Translations under genes and position numbers: made by a program
In this document: piece after piece, positions 1 through 11,187 of the stretch
Position numbering within the stretch: the stretch's first letter is position 1
How the letters are laid out: every line of letters starts with the position of its first letter
Notes under the pieces: model-generated
What the model was told of the DNA's origin: nothing
Seen by the model: only the letters and a program-made list of their open reading frames with translations
The model's database searches: none
Assembly: GCA_036417435.1 (NCBI GenBank)
Contig: CM070919.1
Coordinates: 35,084,318 to 35,148,317 of the forward strand
Length of the DNA: 64,000 bases
Direction of reading: 5' to 3'
From: Inia geoffrensis
Lineage: Eukaryota > Chordata > Mammalia > Artiodactyla > Iniidae

Positions 1-1185
1 CATAGAACTCCCTTAGTTGTTTTTTTTTTTTTTCTTTTTTCCTATACAGTTTCCTTAAGCCCTTGGCACTGGCTCCTACTTGCCTGCTAGCAAAAGCTAG
101 CAGGTGATCAAATGAATGAGTAAGTAGCAAGTGAATATTAACAAAACCCAGAAACAGCCAAGCGGCTCGTTTTGTGTGTGTGAACATGTGTAGTGGTTGT
201 GATTCTATATTTGGACACACAAAATAAAACCACACTTTTCCGCTCGTCGTTTTTAGGACAGAGTTCAATATGTCAGTGTGTCATGGTGCTGCACAGAGGG
301 GATGGTGTTTTACAGCCAACGCCATGGTTGGTAGGTTCCGCACCACCTGAAGCAGTTGAGGATGGGGACTCCAGGAGGGAGCCGTGGGAAGAGGGAGGGC
401 AGCGGGACACAGACCGCCAACGTGAATCAAGGTACCAGGGCTGGGCATCTGTGTGGTATGTGTGGGGACGTGGGATGCTCGTCGCTGGGGAGTAATGAGA
501 CATCACAGAAGGATTATCAAGGGAAAGTAGAGCCATTCTGCCTATGTTACTTAGTACAGGTTTTATTGTATAAAGAGGCAATGGAAAGAATGCCTATAGA
601 ATATTCATTTCAAACAACATATAGGAGATTCAGTCCTGTTGCCTGGTTTTTAACATCTCCGATTATAAGAGGTATCCCTTATCTTTCTATTTTTGCAGAA
701 ATTTAATTTACATCTATCCAGGTACTTAAATAAATGGATTGAAATATTGTTTACTTTTGTTGTCATTGATGTTCAGCTGCTCTATGTCAGGGGAAATCAT
801 ATGGCTTTTCAAAAGCCCAGGATATGAGCTTACGGCTCTGCCTCTTTGCATGTTACTTTTTTGCTCCTTGGGGTAACCTTAAGGCCAGATGTTATGCACT
901 GGATTGGTGCAGTCGTTTTCCTTTGATGAGGGAGTTACACGGGATAAATTCTGAGGCAGAGAAAAGAGGAAAAATTATCTTTTTGTTGACTTTTCTCAAG
1001 CTGACATGCTACTACATTTGTAGTAAATTGTCTTTTATTTTCAAAGAATTTGTATCAGAGACAGTTTCTGAAACAGATGCTTTCCCTTTCATTATCAGGT
1101 GTCTGTCACGTCCATCCTCTCTTCCCTTCTCCCTGCCGTCACTCCCATTCACTCAGCGTTCTCTTTTTTTTTTTTCCCCACATAA
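1..1185. other. Unannotated intergenic DNA
   Basis: I see no gene or recognisable repeat here apart from an impure T-rich tract near 20-40. Open frames of 100-154 codons occur but show no protein family motif, no Kozak context worth noting and no splice structure, so I treat them as chance. Confidence 0.6.
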
Positions 1186-1189
1186 GTTT

Positions 1190-1345
1190 TCCTCAACTGG
1201 ATGGCGATTCGTAAACCTCTTGAACTCAGATACCATGTTCTTTCATTTGCCCTTGTTTCTCCAGTGTCAGACACTGTCAGACATGTAGTAGGCAGGGAAT
1301 GGGTATTTCTTGAGCAAAAGTAAGTATGAATCAATAAATGAATGA
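1190..1345 (+). repeat. L2 LINE 3' end fragment
   Basis: The stretch reads like the L2 3' UTR: a 'gaactcagataccatgttc' segment, then 'agacatgtagtaggcaggga', ending in a 'caataaatgaatga' type tail. Divergence is high, as expected for an ancient mammalian LINE. Confidence 0.65.
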
Positions 1346-1509
1346 TTCAGAATTTCAATGGCACATCCAGGATTTTGGAAAAAACCACTTCTGTTGTAGG
1401 GTGAATCAACATGGACAGTTGCCAAATAAGACCAAAAACACCTGTCAGATGGGGGCTGGAAGAGTTGCTGGGTGAAATGTGTTCTTTTGGTCACATCTAG
1501 AGAATCGCC

Positions 1510-1825
1510 GTAGCCTTCTAACAACTCCATTTCCAGATGCTGTCCTTCTCATTCATTCTACACTCCATACCTAGTTTAACCTTCTTGACACCATTTTATT
1601 GTTATTCCCCTGTTCAAAACTCTTCTATTACGCCAACTTTCCTACTGTGCTTAAATTCATTGTCTCGCACCTGTCTTTACAATACTCTATATAAAATTCT
1701 CGAGGGAAGGGAATGTAATAAACGATTTTTCTGTTTCTACCTAGCTATACACACGCCTGACAAAACATACTGTACGGTCAGTGAATGCTTCTTGAATGTT
1801 CAGGTGTCTGCATATGAACTGTAAT
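1510..1825 (+). repeat. Possible upstream L2-type fragment
   Basis: Pyrimidine-rich sequence with 'cccctgttcaaaactcttc' resembles the L2-lineage segment 'ctgctcaaaaccttcca'. The match is weak and family assignment is uncertain. It contains a 95-codon open frame with no protein signature. Confidence 0.3.
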
Positions 1826-1859
1826 GTTGAAAAATACTAGTAGGAAGGGGACACAGTGA

Positions 1860-1985
1860 ACCCAGAGTAAGGAGTTATAGTGTCCAAGTTCTAGTTCTGC
1901 CACTAAAATTCACTGAAACTCTGGATAAACCACTTTCTCTCTGGGCCTCAGTCTGTCCTTGGAAAAAATTGGGGTAATGGAAGAA
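1860..1985 (+). repeat. MIR SINE fragment
   Basis: The core shows 'ctagttctgccactaaaatt', followed by 'aaccactttctctctgggcc' and 'tcagtctgtcc', matching the MIR order (tctgccacttact, acttaacctctctg, gcctcagtttcc). Confidence 0.65.
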
Positions 1986-2254
1986 CAGAAAGACTAGACT
2001 CTCTCTCAGGCCCCTCAACACTCAACATGATTTGTCCCTATTCATCACCATCGAGTGCAAAGGCAATATAAGTTTAGACCTTTGGTTGAGAAAGTTAAAA
2101 AAAAAAAATTAAGTATTCAACAAGGGGAGGACGCCACAGATTTCCTTCTGACCTATTTCAGGGTCTGTAGGCCTTGAAGAACATCTGGGTCTGTATAGGT
2201 GTATTAAGGTCCCCACCCTTGAGCTTCAAACTGCAGAGAAACAGCGGGCAGAGT

Positions 2255-2495
2255 GGGAAGAGGACAGTGGGCTGTGCTTTGATCAGGCTTGGGTTTGAGT
2301 CCGAATTCCCACACTCGTTGTATGACCTTGACTCACACAATTTTTCTTTGCTTCTGTTTAGTCAGGTGTGAAGTGGGGCTAAATACTTACCTTCAGGGTT
2401 CTTTTAAAAATGTACGGATTACATATATTCTATGCACAGTCCTTGAGGAATAGCAAGTGCTCAGTTAATCATAGTTATTACTATTATGTAGCTAA
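2255..2495 (+). repeat. MIR SINE, near full length
   Basis: Collinear with MIR: 'gggtttgagtccgaattccc' (box B region), 'tgtatgaccttgactcacac', 'gtgaagtggggctaaatac', and a terminal 'agcaagtgctcagttaatca' like the MIR 3' end. Confidence 0.75.
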
Positions 2496-2529
2496 AATCA
2501 GGGCTGCTGAGGCAACAAATCTGTCTCAA

Positions 2530-2765
2530 TATATCAAGTATCACTAAAAGTGCAGAATGAGGAGGAAAAAAGAAATGATTAACCCTGTTAAGCTCCCAAG
2601 AAATAGGAGTTTTATCTCCAGCCCTCTAATCAAAGGCCAATTTTCAAGCTCCTGATTCAAAGATTGTTTTTATTCTGACATGGCTCTCGTCCCAGTTATA
2701 AACCCAGTTCAAAAGTAATGATCATCATTAGCGAATATGCCTAATGATCCTGCACACGTATAAGC
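2530..2765. promoter_or_regulatory. Candidate conserved noncoding block with homeodomain and TCF-like sites
   Basis: Repeat-free stretch with two ATCAAAG/TTCAAAG TCF/SOX-like sites and a cluster of TAATGAT motifs. One pair forms a palindrome at 2716-2730 (7-bp arms, 1-bp centre), and a third site lies at 2742-2749. Function is inferred from motif clustering only; such AT-rich motifs also arise by chance. Confidence 0.2.
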
Positions 2766-3024
2766 AGAATTTAGGCAAACGTGGATTTACAGTAAATAAA
2801 CAGATAAAAATATATCAGTCTGCCCAAGAGTAGACGAGCGGTTTGAGTGTAACGCAGTTCCCAGTCCTATTAAAATACACATGGAGATGCTGAAGACTCT
2901 CTCTAATAGGTATTTACTATGTGTCACAGCGTGAAACATCCTGATCTGCAAAAATCGTGAGATGTATTTTCCAGATAATATTGCTAATAATTTTTGGTTG
3001 CTAAAAATGAGTCACCATAAAAAG

Positions 3025-3166
3025 AACATAGCGGAGCGGTGGTGATGTGATGAATTGGGAGATTGGGATTGACATATATACACTAATATGTATAAAATGG
3101 ATAACTAATAAGAACCTGCTGTATAAACAAATAAACAAAATTAAAAAAAAAAAAACACAACATAGC
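3025..3166 (+). mobile_element. Short 5'-truncated L1 3' end with TSD
   Basis: The body at 3033-3158 contains 'gacatatatacactaatatg' and 'ataactaataagaacctgct', typical of a cetartiodactyl L1 3' end, and closes with an A-rich tail. It is flanked by the 8-bp repeat AACATAGC at 3025-3032 and 3159-3166. The consensus part between 'cctgctgtat' and the tail is missing, so it is either an internally deleted copy or a deletion-bearing subfamily. Confidence 0.75.
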
Positions 3167-4090
3167 ATATTAGGATCTTCAGTGCATAATTGAAAAAGAC
3201 GATCATGGCCAGCCCTATTTTATAGTGTTCCAACCATAATTTATTCTCATAATACTCACTTGTAGTCTGAAATCGTCATAAATTAGTCCATATGCCCCCT
3301 TTCGCCCCTCAGCATGGCCCCCCATTTGCAGTGTATGTTGTAGAGAAATTTGTGCGGAGCAAACGGAAGTGGCTTTTTCTTCCACAAAGTTTGCTTATTT
3401 CTTCTTCACTCTGTAACAACTGAATATGTTCACGAGGCGCTTGTAGGCAGGTATTCTTCTTTCTCTTTGTTTATAACTAGGTTTTAGGATTAGAATCGTG
3501 ACAGAATCTTGAGAAAATGATCAATTTATGATTATGTTCCACAAATTGTTTCCCAGAAGACGACCTCCTTTGGGTGGCTATCTGTAAATTTTTTTTAAAA
3601 ATTAATTTATCTTATATTATTGCTTTTTCCTAAAAATGGATCGAATGAATAAAAACACATCCTTCTTTTTTTTTTTTTTCTGCTATTTCACTACCTGTAA
3701 TGCTGAATCAATGACAGATATTTTTTTCCCTCTGAATGCTTCTCATGTCTAAATACCAAGATTCTGTTACTGCTCTTATACGGGATTTTAACTTCACCCC
3801 CTCTGACGTTATCAAAAGTCACTTGGTCTCCGCAGGTGGCCTCCCCGTGCTCATCACATCTTGCACATTTCTACCCCTCTACTGACGTGAGGTTTGCTGC
3901 TGTAAAGCACATCTGGCCATGTGACTTCCTGGCCAGAAGTTCCAGGGTCCACACTTCCAAAATTCACCCTCCTATGCCGGTCCATTAGTGTTCTTCCCAA
4001 GGACCCTCCGTTCACTTTCCAACTCACCTCTTGCCTCTGTGCTTTAGGACTTAAATATATTCACAGCAGACCACTCTCCATTGAACAAAC
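3167..4090. other. Unannotated intergenic DNA
   Basis: Nothing recognised except a 15-20 base T tract near 3667. No gene signal. Confidence 0.55.
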
Positions 4091-4094
4091 GTGC

Positions 4095-4470
4095 CCTTTT
4101 CTTAAACAGCTTCTTAATTTTTTTTTTGTCAGTTCTTTTCTCTGCCTAGAATCCTCCTACTCCAGCCCCGTCTCCATGTGGAGAGACTCTATTCGTGACT
4201 AAACTTCAGTGTCACCTCCTCCGTGAAGTCCTCCCTCCTCTAGCAGACAGGATTTGTGACTCCTTTGGGCCTCTCACAGCATTTATTCTCAACTCTGTCA
4301 TGGGACTTACCACAACTTTGGTTATGACATCATATTGTACTGTGGTTTCTCTTTCAACGTCTTCCTACACTGTGATGTCCTCAGAAACAGAGTGTTCCTT
4401 ATACATGGTGATCCCTCCCGTGCCAGGGCTTGAGTCTAACATTATAGACCCTCCGTGTTGAATACATGGG
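4095..4470 (+). repeat. L2 LINE 3' fragment
   Basis: Order of segments follows L2: 'tcttttctctgcctagaatc', 'cttcagtgtcacctcctccg', 'gaagtcctccctcc', 'ctcacagcatttattctcaa', then a 3' part ending 'gttgaatacatgggcgaatg'. Moderately diverged. Confidence 0.7.
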
Positions 4471-4985
4471 CGAATGAAAACTTGTTGGAATGGCTGGTTA
4501 GTTGACAGATATTACACCGATTTTAATAGGGAAAAAACTGTCCTGTGCATTTTTAATAAGAGTTTACTTAAGTTAATTGCTGGTTAAAATAAATAATTTA
4601 TATAAAGCTCAACATATTTATAAATGCTTGTTTTTATTACTTACACAATTATGACTGAAGTATTGAGCAAAAATTAAGAATGATGCTGCAGAAGGTGGCA
4701 AGTAGGGGAGGGATGGAAGGGAAGGAAGGCAAAATCCTGCTGGTAGTGTAAGTGCTGACATGACGTCCACTCTCAGTCTCACCTGCCCTTGATTCTTTCT
4801 GCTTAGTTTCCATTCCATTGCACTCTCAGTTGCCGGAGTGCTGTAGCTATGGATTTATCATCCTGCCTCCACCTCAGTTTCCACTTACAGGATTATTACT
4901 GGTTTTGTTGCACCTAATAATTAGTATTTCTCTTTACGGTTCCGTGAGGGGGTGTGTCTGTGTGTGTTTGACATGTGTGGTATGT
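4471..4985. other. Unannotated intergenic DNA
   Basis: AT-rich to about 4660, then a short purine-rich run (4690-4735). No gene or repeat identified. Confidence 0.5.
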
Positions 4986-5400
4986 GCATGTCTTAGTCTG
5001 CTTAGGCAGCCTCAGCAAAATATCACAGACTGGGTGGTTGAAAAAGAAGAACTTTATTTTCTCACAGTTTTGGAAGCTGGAGTTCCAAGATCCAGGAGCT
5101 AGCAAGGTTGATGTCTCATGAGAGCCCTCCCTTTGGGTTGCAGGGGGCCGCCCTCTTTCTGTGTGCTCACGTGGCCTGTGTGTGTGTGTGCAGAGAGAGA
5201 AAAAGAGAAAAGAGGGAGAGAAAGGACTTTCAGGTGTCTCTTCTTAGAAGGACACTAATGCTACTGGGTCAGGGCCCCATCCTTATGACCTTGGTTAACC
5301 TTAAAATTATTTCCTTATTCCAAATACAGTCACACCGGAGGTTAGGGCTTCAACGTATGAACCGCCTAGGTGCAGGGGTGCATTTGCGACACAACAGCGC
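4986..5400 (-). repeat. MLT1-type MaLR LTR, antisense
   Basis: The plus strand shows the reverse complement of an MLT1-like LTR: 'cttagtctgcttaggcagcc', 'atatcacagactgggtggtt', 'ttattttctcacagttttgg', 'gtcagggccccatccttatg', then 'caaatacagtcacaccggag'. A TG-rich then AGAG-rich stretch at 5177-5225 interrupts it. Confidence 0.75.
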
Positions 5401-8400
5401 GTTACTGTGGAATTTGCTGATAGAAGCTCTAGTCCCATAAAGACTTCAATTATGAAGTGGAGTAGAGGACTAAGATACACATGTTTCCAGTAAGCAGAAT
5501 TTTCAAGCAAGTTGTGAGTGTGGAGTCTTACTGAGTTTTCTGTGCATAACCCTCTTTTTTCATTAAGGTGACTGTAATAGTTTCCTTCTACAGTTGGAAG
5601 CAGCATCTCTTTGCACAGATTCATCTTTGTCAGACTTCCGCTTCTGCTCAAATGCTTTGTAGCCACTTTGATTAACTCTGGGGCTTGACGTTCAGAGTTT
5701 CACTTTGATAAAACATAGAATCATTTTATACAAAGTGTGCAGACATTTCTTGTATTTATCATGGCAGCAGGCTTTGAAATTTCCTTTTCTTCTGCCATTC
5801 TGAATATCTATTCAAGACATGGTCTTATTTGGGGGACCTTACCTCATTCCCATTTTTTATGTCATCTGATGATTAAATAAAATATAAATGCGCTTTCTTT
5901 CCAGATTTTCATATGCCAGAATCTCTGTCATTAGTCATAGTTTGCAGGCTTTTCAGATTTCATTGTGTAAAGTCATAGGGTTCGATTTATTTCAAAAGGC
6001 GCTTTCTTAGCGCTTCGTTACAGGTGGACAAGCAGCAGCTAGTATCTGCGAGAATTCTGATTAGTGGCTCAGGAGCATCAAACTGGCTCAGACTCTGCTT
6101 TGTGGGGGGGAAAAAAAAAGTGAGCGTGGTACATTACTCAGATTATAATAAATATGAGGATATATATTGTAAAAAGGACTTGGATAATACACGATAACGT
6201 CTTTGATTAAGGCTGATAGAGGTCTGTTTTTCCTTCAAGATAGAATTGTGGCTTATATAATGGATCCTGAACTTCTTAAAGTGTCGTAATGTGCTAAAAA
6301 CATGGAAGTCAGCCTCTGTCTGCTGATTTTTACAAACAGTTGTATAGCTTTTGATATGGACTCAAGGCCATGAAGCTCTGCTCATGGACCTTAACGAGCA
6401 GTTACTAAGGTTTAGTGATGCAGATTGGTTACATGCAAGTCACAAAATTGACTTGCGATGTTGAATACATGTCGTTTCGATTTTACAAAATGTGTACCTT
6501 CAATCCATTTTAAGTAGAAGTTTCATTTCTATGATTTAAACAGAAAGGGCAAAGGAGATTATGAACTATCTGATCAAAGAAAATCATTTCAGATGTTGAA
6601 TCATGTCCCATTATTATCATTAATTGGTTACATATATTCTCAGTTTTAGACGTGTTTTTCTTCATGGATCTATATAATAGCTTCCAATTTGATAAACCCT
6701 CAGGCACAAGGAGATCAGGAGCACGTTACACATTAAGCGAAGAGAAAATGTAATTTTCATTTTGTTCCTTTTAGTAGCAAAATGACTTTTTGAATTTATG
6801 TAGATTTCATAGATTAGGTTTTCCAAAAGTTGCCATTTGCTTTAAAAATACTGTGTGTATGTAGCCTTATATAAAAATGAATGGGTTGCTGCAGAGTTGG
6901 ATGAAAAATACTGTGTGATACTTTGAAATGATCTGACCTATTGTCAATATGTAGATCTATTAAGATAAGTGATGTTAATTATTTTCATTAGAATAAAAAT
7001 TAAATCCTGAGTAAGCCATCCATTTGAAATAGATGTATTTTTCACGACATAGCATAAATACAAAATAGTTATAGTAGTAATATTCTAATAACGTGTTTTT
7101 ATATTGTATCTTTTTGCTGCTCACATATTTTTAAGCCCATCTTTGTTCTACTATGTATTGATAAGTTAGAAAGAAGATATATTTGATATATTGTCAGTTA
7201 TGATACCAAGAATTGAGTCTCAAAAAATAAGAGAAGCAGTTTTTAAAAATTATCTTTCTCTTCCTTAAGCCCACAAAAAAGAGAGACAGTGAGACAGAAA
7301 TTTGCATTCTTGTTCTAAATACATTATCTGTATTCCTTTTTACCTTTGTGAATTGATGGGCCAGAGAAGTATATTATAAATAAAATAGAAAGGTTGCGGA
7401 AGCATGCTGTCACATGAGGATATATGGGTAAAGCATATGGTGGCACGATGGAGTGTGTTTGGAAAATAATCTGGAATGGAACAGGCTTGGTGAAAATACG
7501 TTGTTTCAGGAAATGTCATTGTACTGGGTTGATAACAGCTAGTCTTCAGGGCCTGAGGTAAGATTACTTGGCTAGATATGCCAATCAGAAGGGTGGTTTT
7601 TCATTCACCTTTGCTGCGCACTCACAGCTTAAATGAGATTTCTTTCTTAGGTACCTGTATGTCCTGGGACGTTTCTCTGATTTTGTTGATTAATACTACC
7701 TGTTGCGTGGATCCTTGGACCTCTGTCCTCTTACAGTTTTGACTTAAGCATCTACAGTTTCTGTTCCTCTTATCTGTGCTAAACTAGAAGCCATGTGTTT
7801 TCTTCCTGCAAATCTCTTCAGTTCAAAAGTAAAGTACCTCGGTCTCAAATTGCCATCTTATCAGTCAAGGCCATTTTGAGAGGACATAAGGGCTGACATA
7901 AATGGCCTTTTACACTATCAAGCTTGTGGTAAAACAAAGGATTTTCATTTCTAAATTCTAACCTTCCATTTATTTCACTCAATCCTGTAGAAAATTTACT
8001 CCAGCTCTATATTTTGTACTTAAAGCCTTACTTACAGTTACTTACAATTAATTGTAAATTCTTACAATTAGAATTTTTCAAAAGTGAAAAATTCTATAAT
8101 GTTATACATTTTAAAACTTGAGATGATCAGTAGTAATATTATATACGTAAATCATGTCTATATTATATGTACTATATTATTTAAATTATGTGCACATTGA
8201 AAACTATCTGTTCATTGTCTTCTCTTTTTTTAAGTATAGTAGCTTAGAAAATACTATTCCTGAGACCCTGCTGGGAGGTCTGTGAAATCAAAACTCCTTT
8301 CATCTAATAACAATGCTAAAATGCTATTTCCCTATTTCACTCTCATTCCCTTTTGACTATACAGTGGGGTTTTCCAGAAGAATCACGATATGTGATAATA

Positions 8401-8564
8401 TCTCTCTGATGGTTAATGTGTGTTTTTGGACTCTTGTATTTTCTAGAATGTTCTAAGGTACTAGGTATAAATATGTGTTTTTTTCAGAGATTAGTTCCAT
8501 TTGTTCCCAGTACTTCTATTTCACTCTTACTTGCTATAACCTCACTTTTGCGTAGTATGAAGGT
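5401..8564. other. Long AT-rich stretch without recognised features
   Basis: About 3.2 kb with no gene, no full repeat and no structured RNA that I can identify. Short open frames only. A perfect 16-bp palindrome lies at 8042-8057 (listed separately). Confidence 0.5.
8042..8057. repeat. Perfect 16-bp AT palindrome
   Basis: TTACAATTAATTGTAA is perfectly self-complementary and centres on the homeodomain core TAATTA. The partial repeat TTACAATTAG follows at 8063. Confidence 0.6.
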
Positions 8565-8892
8565 TAGCACACTTTTTCTGTAGATGGCCAGATGGTAAAT
8601 TTTTTTGGCTCTGTGGGTCATAGAATCTGCCCCAACTATTCCACTTTGCATTGTATCCAGAAAGCAGCCTTAGACAATGAGTAAACAGAGCATGATTATG
8701 TTCAAATTAAACTTTATTTATGGACGATGAAATTTGTATGTCATACAATGTTTATATGTCATGAATTATTCTAGTTTTGATGTGTTTTGTTCAGTTATTT
8801 AGAAACTTTAAAAAAACACCCTTAGCTCATGAGAATCCCTAAAGCAGGCAGCAGGCTTTTGGCCATAGGCTGTAGTTTGGCCATCGCTAGCC
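8565..8892 (+). mobile_element. hAT-Charlie type nonautonomous DNA transposon fossil
   Basis: It resembles a common mammalian hAT MER element: 'gcacactttttctgtagatg', 'ggccagatggtaaat', 'gcagccttagacaatgagta', 'aaattaaactttatttatgg', closing with 'ctgtagtttggccatcgcta'. The exact subfamily is not determined. Confidence 0.65.
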
Positions 8893-9084
8893 AATAAGAC
8901 TTTATTTTTGAAACACTGAAGTTTTCCTTACAAATAACTTAGAAACACAAGTAAGAACACTTTGCCCTTTCCCTTTTCAGAAACTTCTCTAAATTTTAAA
9001 GCTTTAATCTAAAATATTATTTTAGAACATAATATTTTATTCTAAAGTAGAGAAAATGTGTTTACAATATTTGTTATGTTTAAG

Positions 9085-9178
9085 AATAATAAGCACATAA
9101 ACAACAGTTCTTGGGGTCCTCAATAATTTCTGAGACTGTAAAGGGGTCTCTTGACCCTGAAGAGTTAGAGAACCCCTG
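9085..9178 (-). mobile_element. End of a second hAT-Charlie type element
   Basis: On the minus strand the element starts caggggttctctaactcttc, then shows 'gacccctttacagtctcaga' and 'attattgaggaccccaagaa', like hAT elements with cagnggttctc termini. Only about 95 bp remain. Confidence 0.5.
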
Positions 9179-9314
9179 CCCGAGAGGCACTGCCGACCAC
9201 CCCTTATCCCGCTTCCGGGCTGAGATGCTCATTTCGCAGCTGCTGCGTGTTCTGGCTGCCATAGGGGAGAACTTGTAGGAATTACCTTCAGGCAAAAAAA
9301 AGTGTAATAGTTTC
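9155..9314 (+). repeat. Inverted duplication, arm A (160 bp)
   Basis: This segment is the reverse complement of 11027-11187 with six mismatches and a one-base difference in an A run (about 96% identity by hand). Arm A spans the last 24 bp of a hAT end, a GC-rich unique core and the first dozen bases of the MLT1 LTR. It lies in its native repeat context, so it is probably the source copy. Confidence 0.9.
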
Positions 9315-9925
9315 CTACTGCTGCCATAGCAAACCACCACGGATTGGATGGCTTAAACCATCAGAAATGTATTGTCTTACTGTCTCACCATTCTGGGGGA
9401 TTGAAAGTCTAAAATTAAGGTATCGTCAGGGCCATGCTTTCTGAAGGCTCTAGGGGAGGAGGCTCTAGGGGAGGCTCTAGTGGGGGAGGCTCTAGGGGAG
9501 GCTCTAGGGGGGCTCTGGGGAGGAGGCTCTAGGGGGGGCTCTAGCGGGGTTGGCTCTAGGGGGGGAGGCTCTAGGGGAGGCTCTAGGGGGGGCTCTGGGG
9601 GGGAGGCTCTAGGGGAGGCTCCTTCCTTGCCTCTTCCAGCCTCCGGAGGTTGCCAGCAGTCCTCGGCATTTTTTGACTTAAAGATGGGTCACTGCAATCT
9701 CTGCTTTCATCTTCACTTGGCATTCTTCCTGCCTGTCTGTGTCCAAGTTTCACTCATTTTATAAGGATATCAGTCTTTGGACTATGGCCCACCTTAATCC
9801 TGCATGATTTCATCTTAACTTGATTACATCTGCCAAGACCCCATTTTAAACTAGAGTTACATTCGCAAGCACAGGTGGTTAGGAATCCAGTGTACCCTTT
9901 GGGGGGACACAATTCAACGCACAGC
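9303..9925 (-). repeat. MLT1-type MaLR LTR, antisense, with internal minisatellite
   Basis: The plus strand begins 'gtttcctactgctgccatag', continues 'accaccacggattggatggc' and 'cagggccatgctttctgaag', and ends 'gggggacacaattcaacgca', the reverse complement of the LTR start. The segment after 'gaaggctctaggggag' is expanded into an array (9446-9622); the LTR resumes with 'ccttccttgcctcttccagc'. Confidence 0.8.
9446..9622 (+). repeat. G-rich minisatellite, about 13 copies of a GGCTCTAGGGG-type unit
   Basis: Thirteen GGCTCT-starting units of 11-15 bases, each followed by AGGGGA-like G runs, fill 177 bp. Variation is mostly in the length of the G tract. The plus strand has many runs of four or more G, so G-quadruplex formation is plausible. 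It creates a spurious Gly/Ser-rich open frame. Confidence 0.9.
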
Positions 9926-10215
9926 AAGAGCCACCACATCCAAGACCACGCTCCTCCCCAGGGCGCACTGCATCCAAGGACAGGCATACGCAGGGGCCTC
10001 CAGTCGGGACATCGCCAAAGAGCCGTCCCAGTGCAGAACTCCCCGTTGCATCATGCGATGCCTGCTCACTGCATTGCTGGACTGCAGTTCTCTGCCCCAC
10101 CCTGCTTCCCCATCACTCACGGTGTTACTCCCCAAAGCGCTCCTAAGTAAATACCCTGCGTTTAAATGCTGGAACCCCAGAGTCTGAATCCTGGGAAACC
10201 CACTCTATGTCATAT
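9926..10215 (+). repeat. Possible LTR fragment of uncertain family
   Basis: GC-richer than its surroundings. It ends with a polyadenylation-like run of motifs ('taagtaaataccctgcgttt', 'cagagtctgaatcctgggaa') that resembles the 3' end of some MaLR/ERVL LTRs. Family not determined. Confidence 0.3.
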
Positions 10216-10384
10216 GCAAAAATATTCATTATTAAAAGTTTCTAGTTTCTTAACCTGCATTTTATATGGGCTTTTGATCATAAAGATAAAGATTGTATTT
10301 TTCCAGTGTATCTTCAGTGTAAGATTAGAGGCATTAAGACAACTTAAAATGGGTTAAGGAGCAGACGTGTCAAAGTATTTAGGT

Positions 10385-10900
10385 TTTGTTATCTTCACTT
10401 CTGCCTGATCATCTCATATCACAATTAGTAGTTTATAGGTACTTGATACTTCTACACATGAACACCTCACATCTGTTTCCTTCTCTACTTAGACACTGTC
10501 ACCTGACTGTAGTTCAGATAATCCTCCCTAGTTCCTTTCTAATTTCCCTAGAACTGATGGCATCATGTACACACAGGCGTTTCTAAAATAAAATCTGATC
10601 ATGTTTCTTATGTCACTCTTGTCGTTACAAAGCCCTCAATGATTCCAAATTATCCAAGAGTTAAAGTCTGAAACCTTTAATGTAGTCTAAAAGAATCCTC
10701 ATTTCTTACCAAATATCAAAACACCCTTTCTGTGGTTCTAGTAAATTTCTTGCTTCTAATGATAAAATCTCATTTCCTGCTTTCATCCCTTTGCTCATAC
10801 TCTTTCCTTTTTTTTCTTCTGATAAATCGTTCACTGCACATCTTTCAACACTTACGAAGCATCATATTTCCTATGAGATATTTTGACTCTTCCATCTTCC
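10385..10900 (+). repeat. L2-type LINE fragment
   Basis: Pyrimidine-rich sequence with 'aaaatctgatcatgtttctt', 'gttacaaagccctcaatgat' and 'agagttaaagtctgaaacct', collinear with the L2-lineage order (ctgatcatgtcactc, ccttcaatggctcc, ataaagtccaaactcc). Confidence 0.5.
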
Positions 10901-11026
10901 CCTTTCCAAAATATTAAAATCTTTTCATTGAATGGAAGATTTGAATAGATAACATCTGAGATTGTTTTTGCAATGCTTTGACCTTTCATCAGAGTAAACA
11001 AAATTAGACTTTTCCAAAACAATAAT

Positions 11027-11187
11027 GAAACTATTACACTTTTTTTTTGCCTGAAGGTAATTCCTAGAAGTTCTCCCCTATGGCAGCCAGAACACGCGGC
11101 AGCTGGGAAATGGGCATCTCAGCCCAGAAGCGGGATAAGGGGTGGTCGGCAGCGCCTCTCGGGCAGGGGTTCTCTAACTCTTCAGGG
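11027..11187 (-). repeat. Inverted duplication, arm B (161 bp)
   Basis: Reverse complement of 9155-9314. Here only 24 bp of the hAT end and about 13 bp of the MLT1 edge are present and neither element continues, so this arm looks like the daughter copy. No TSD is visible at its borders. Confidence 0.9.

Noticed and set aside
824..1288. 154-codon plus-strand open frame
   Set aside because: Low-complexity pyrimidine-rich composition, no recognised domain, and it runs into an L2 fragment.
9480..9764. Gly/Ser/Arg-rich open frame
   Set aside because: Produced by the GGCTCTAGGGG minisatellite.
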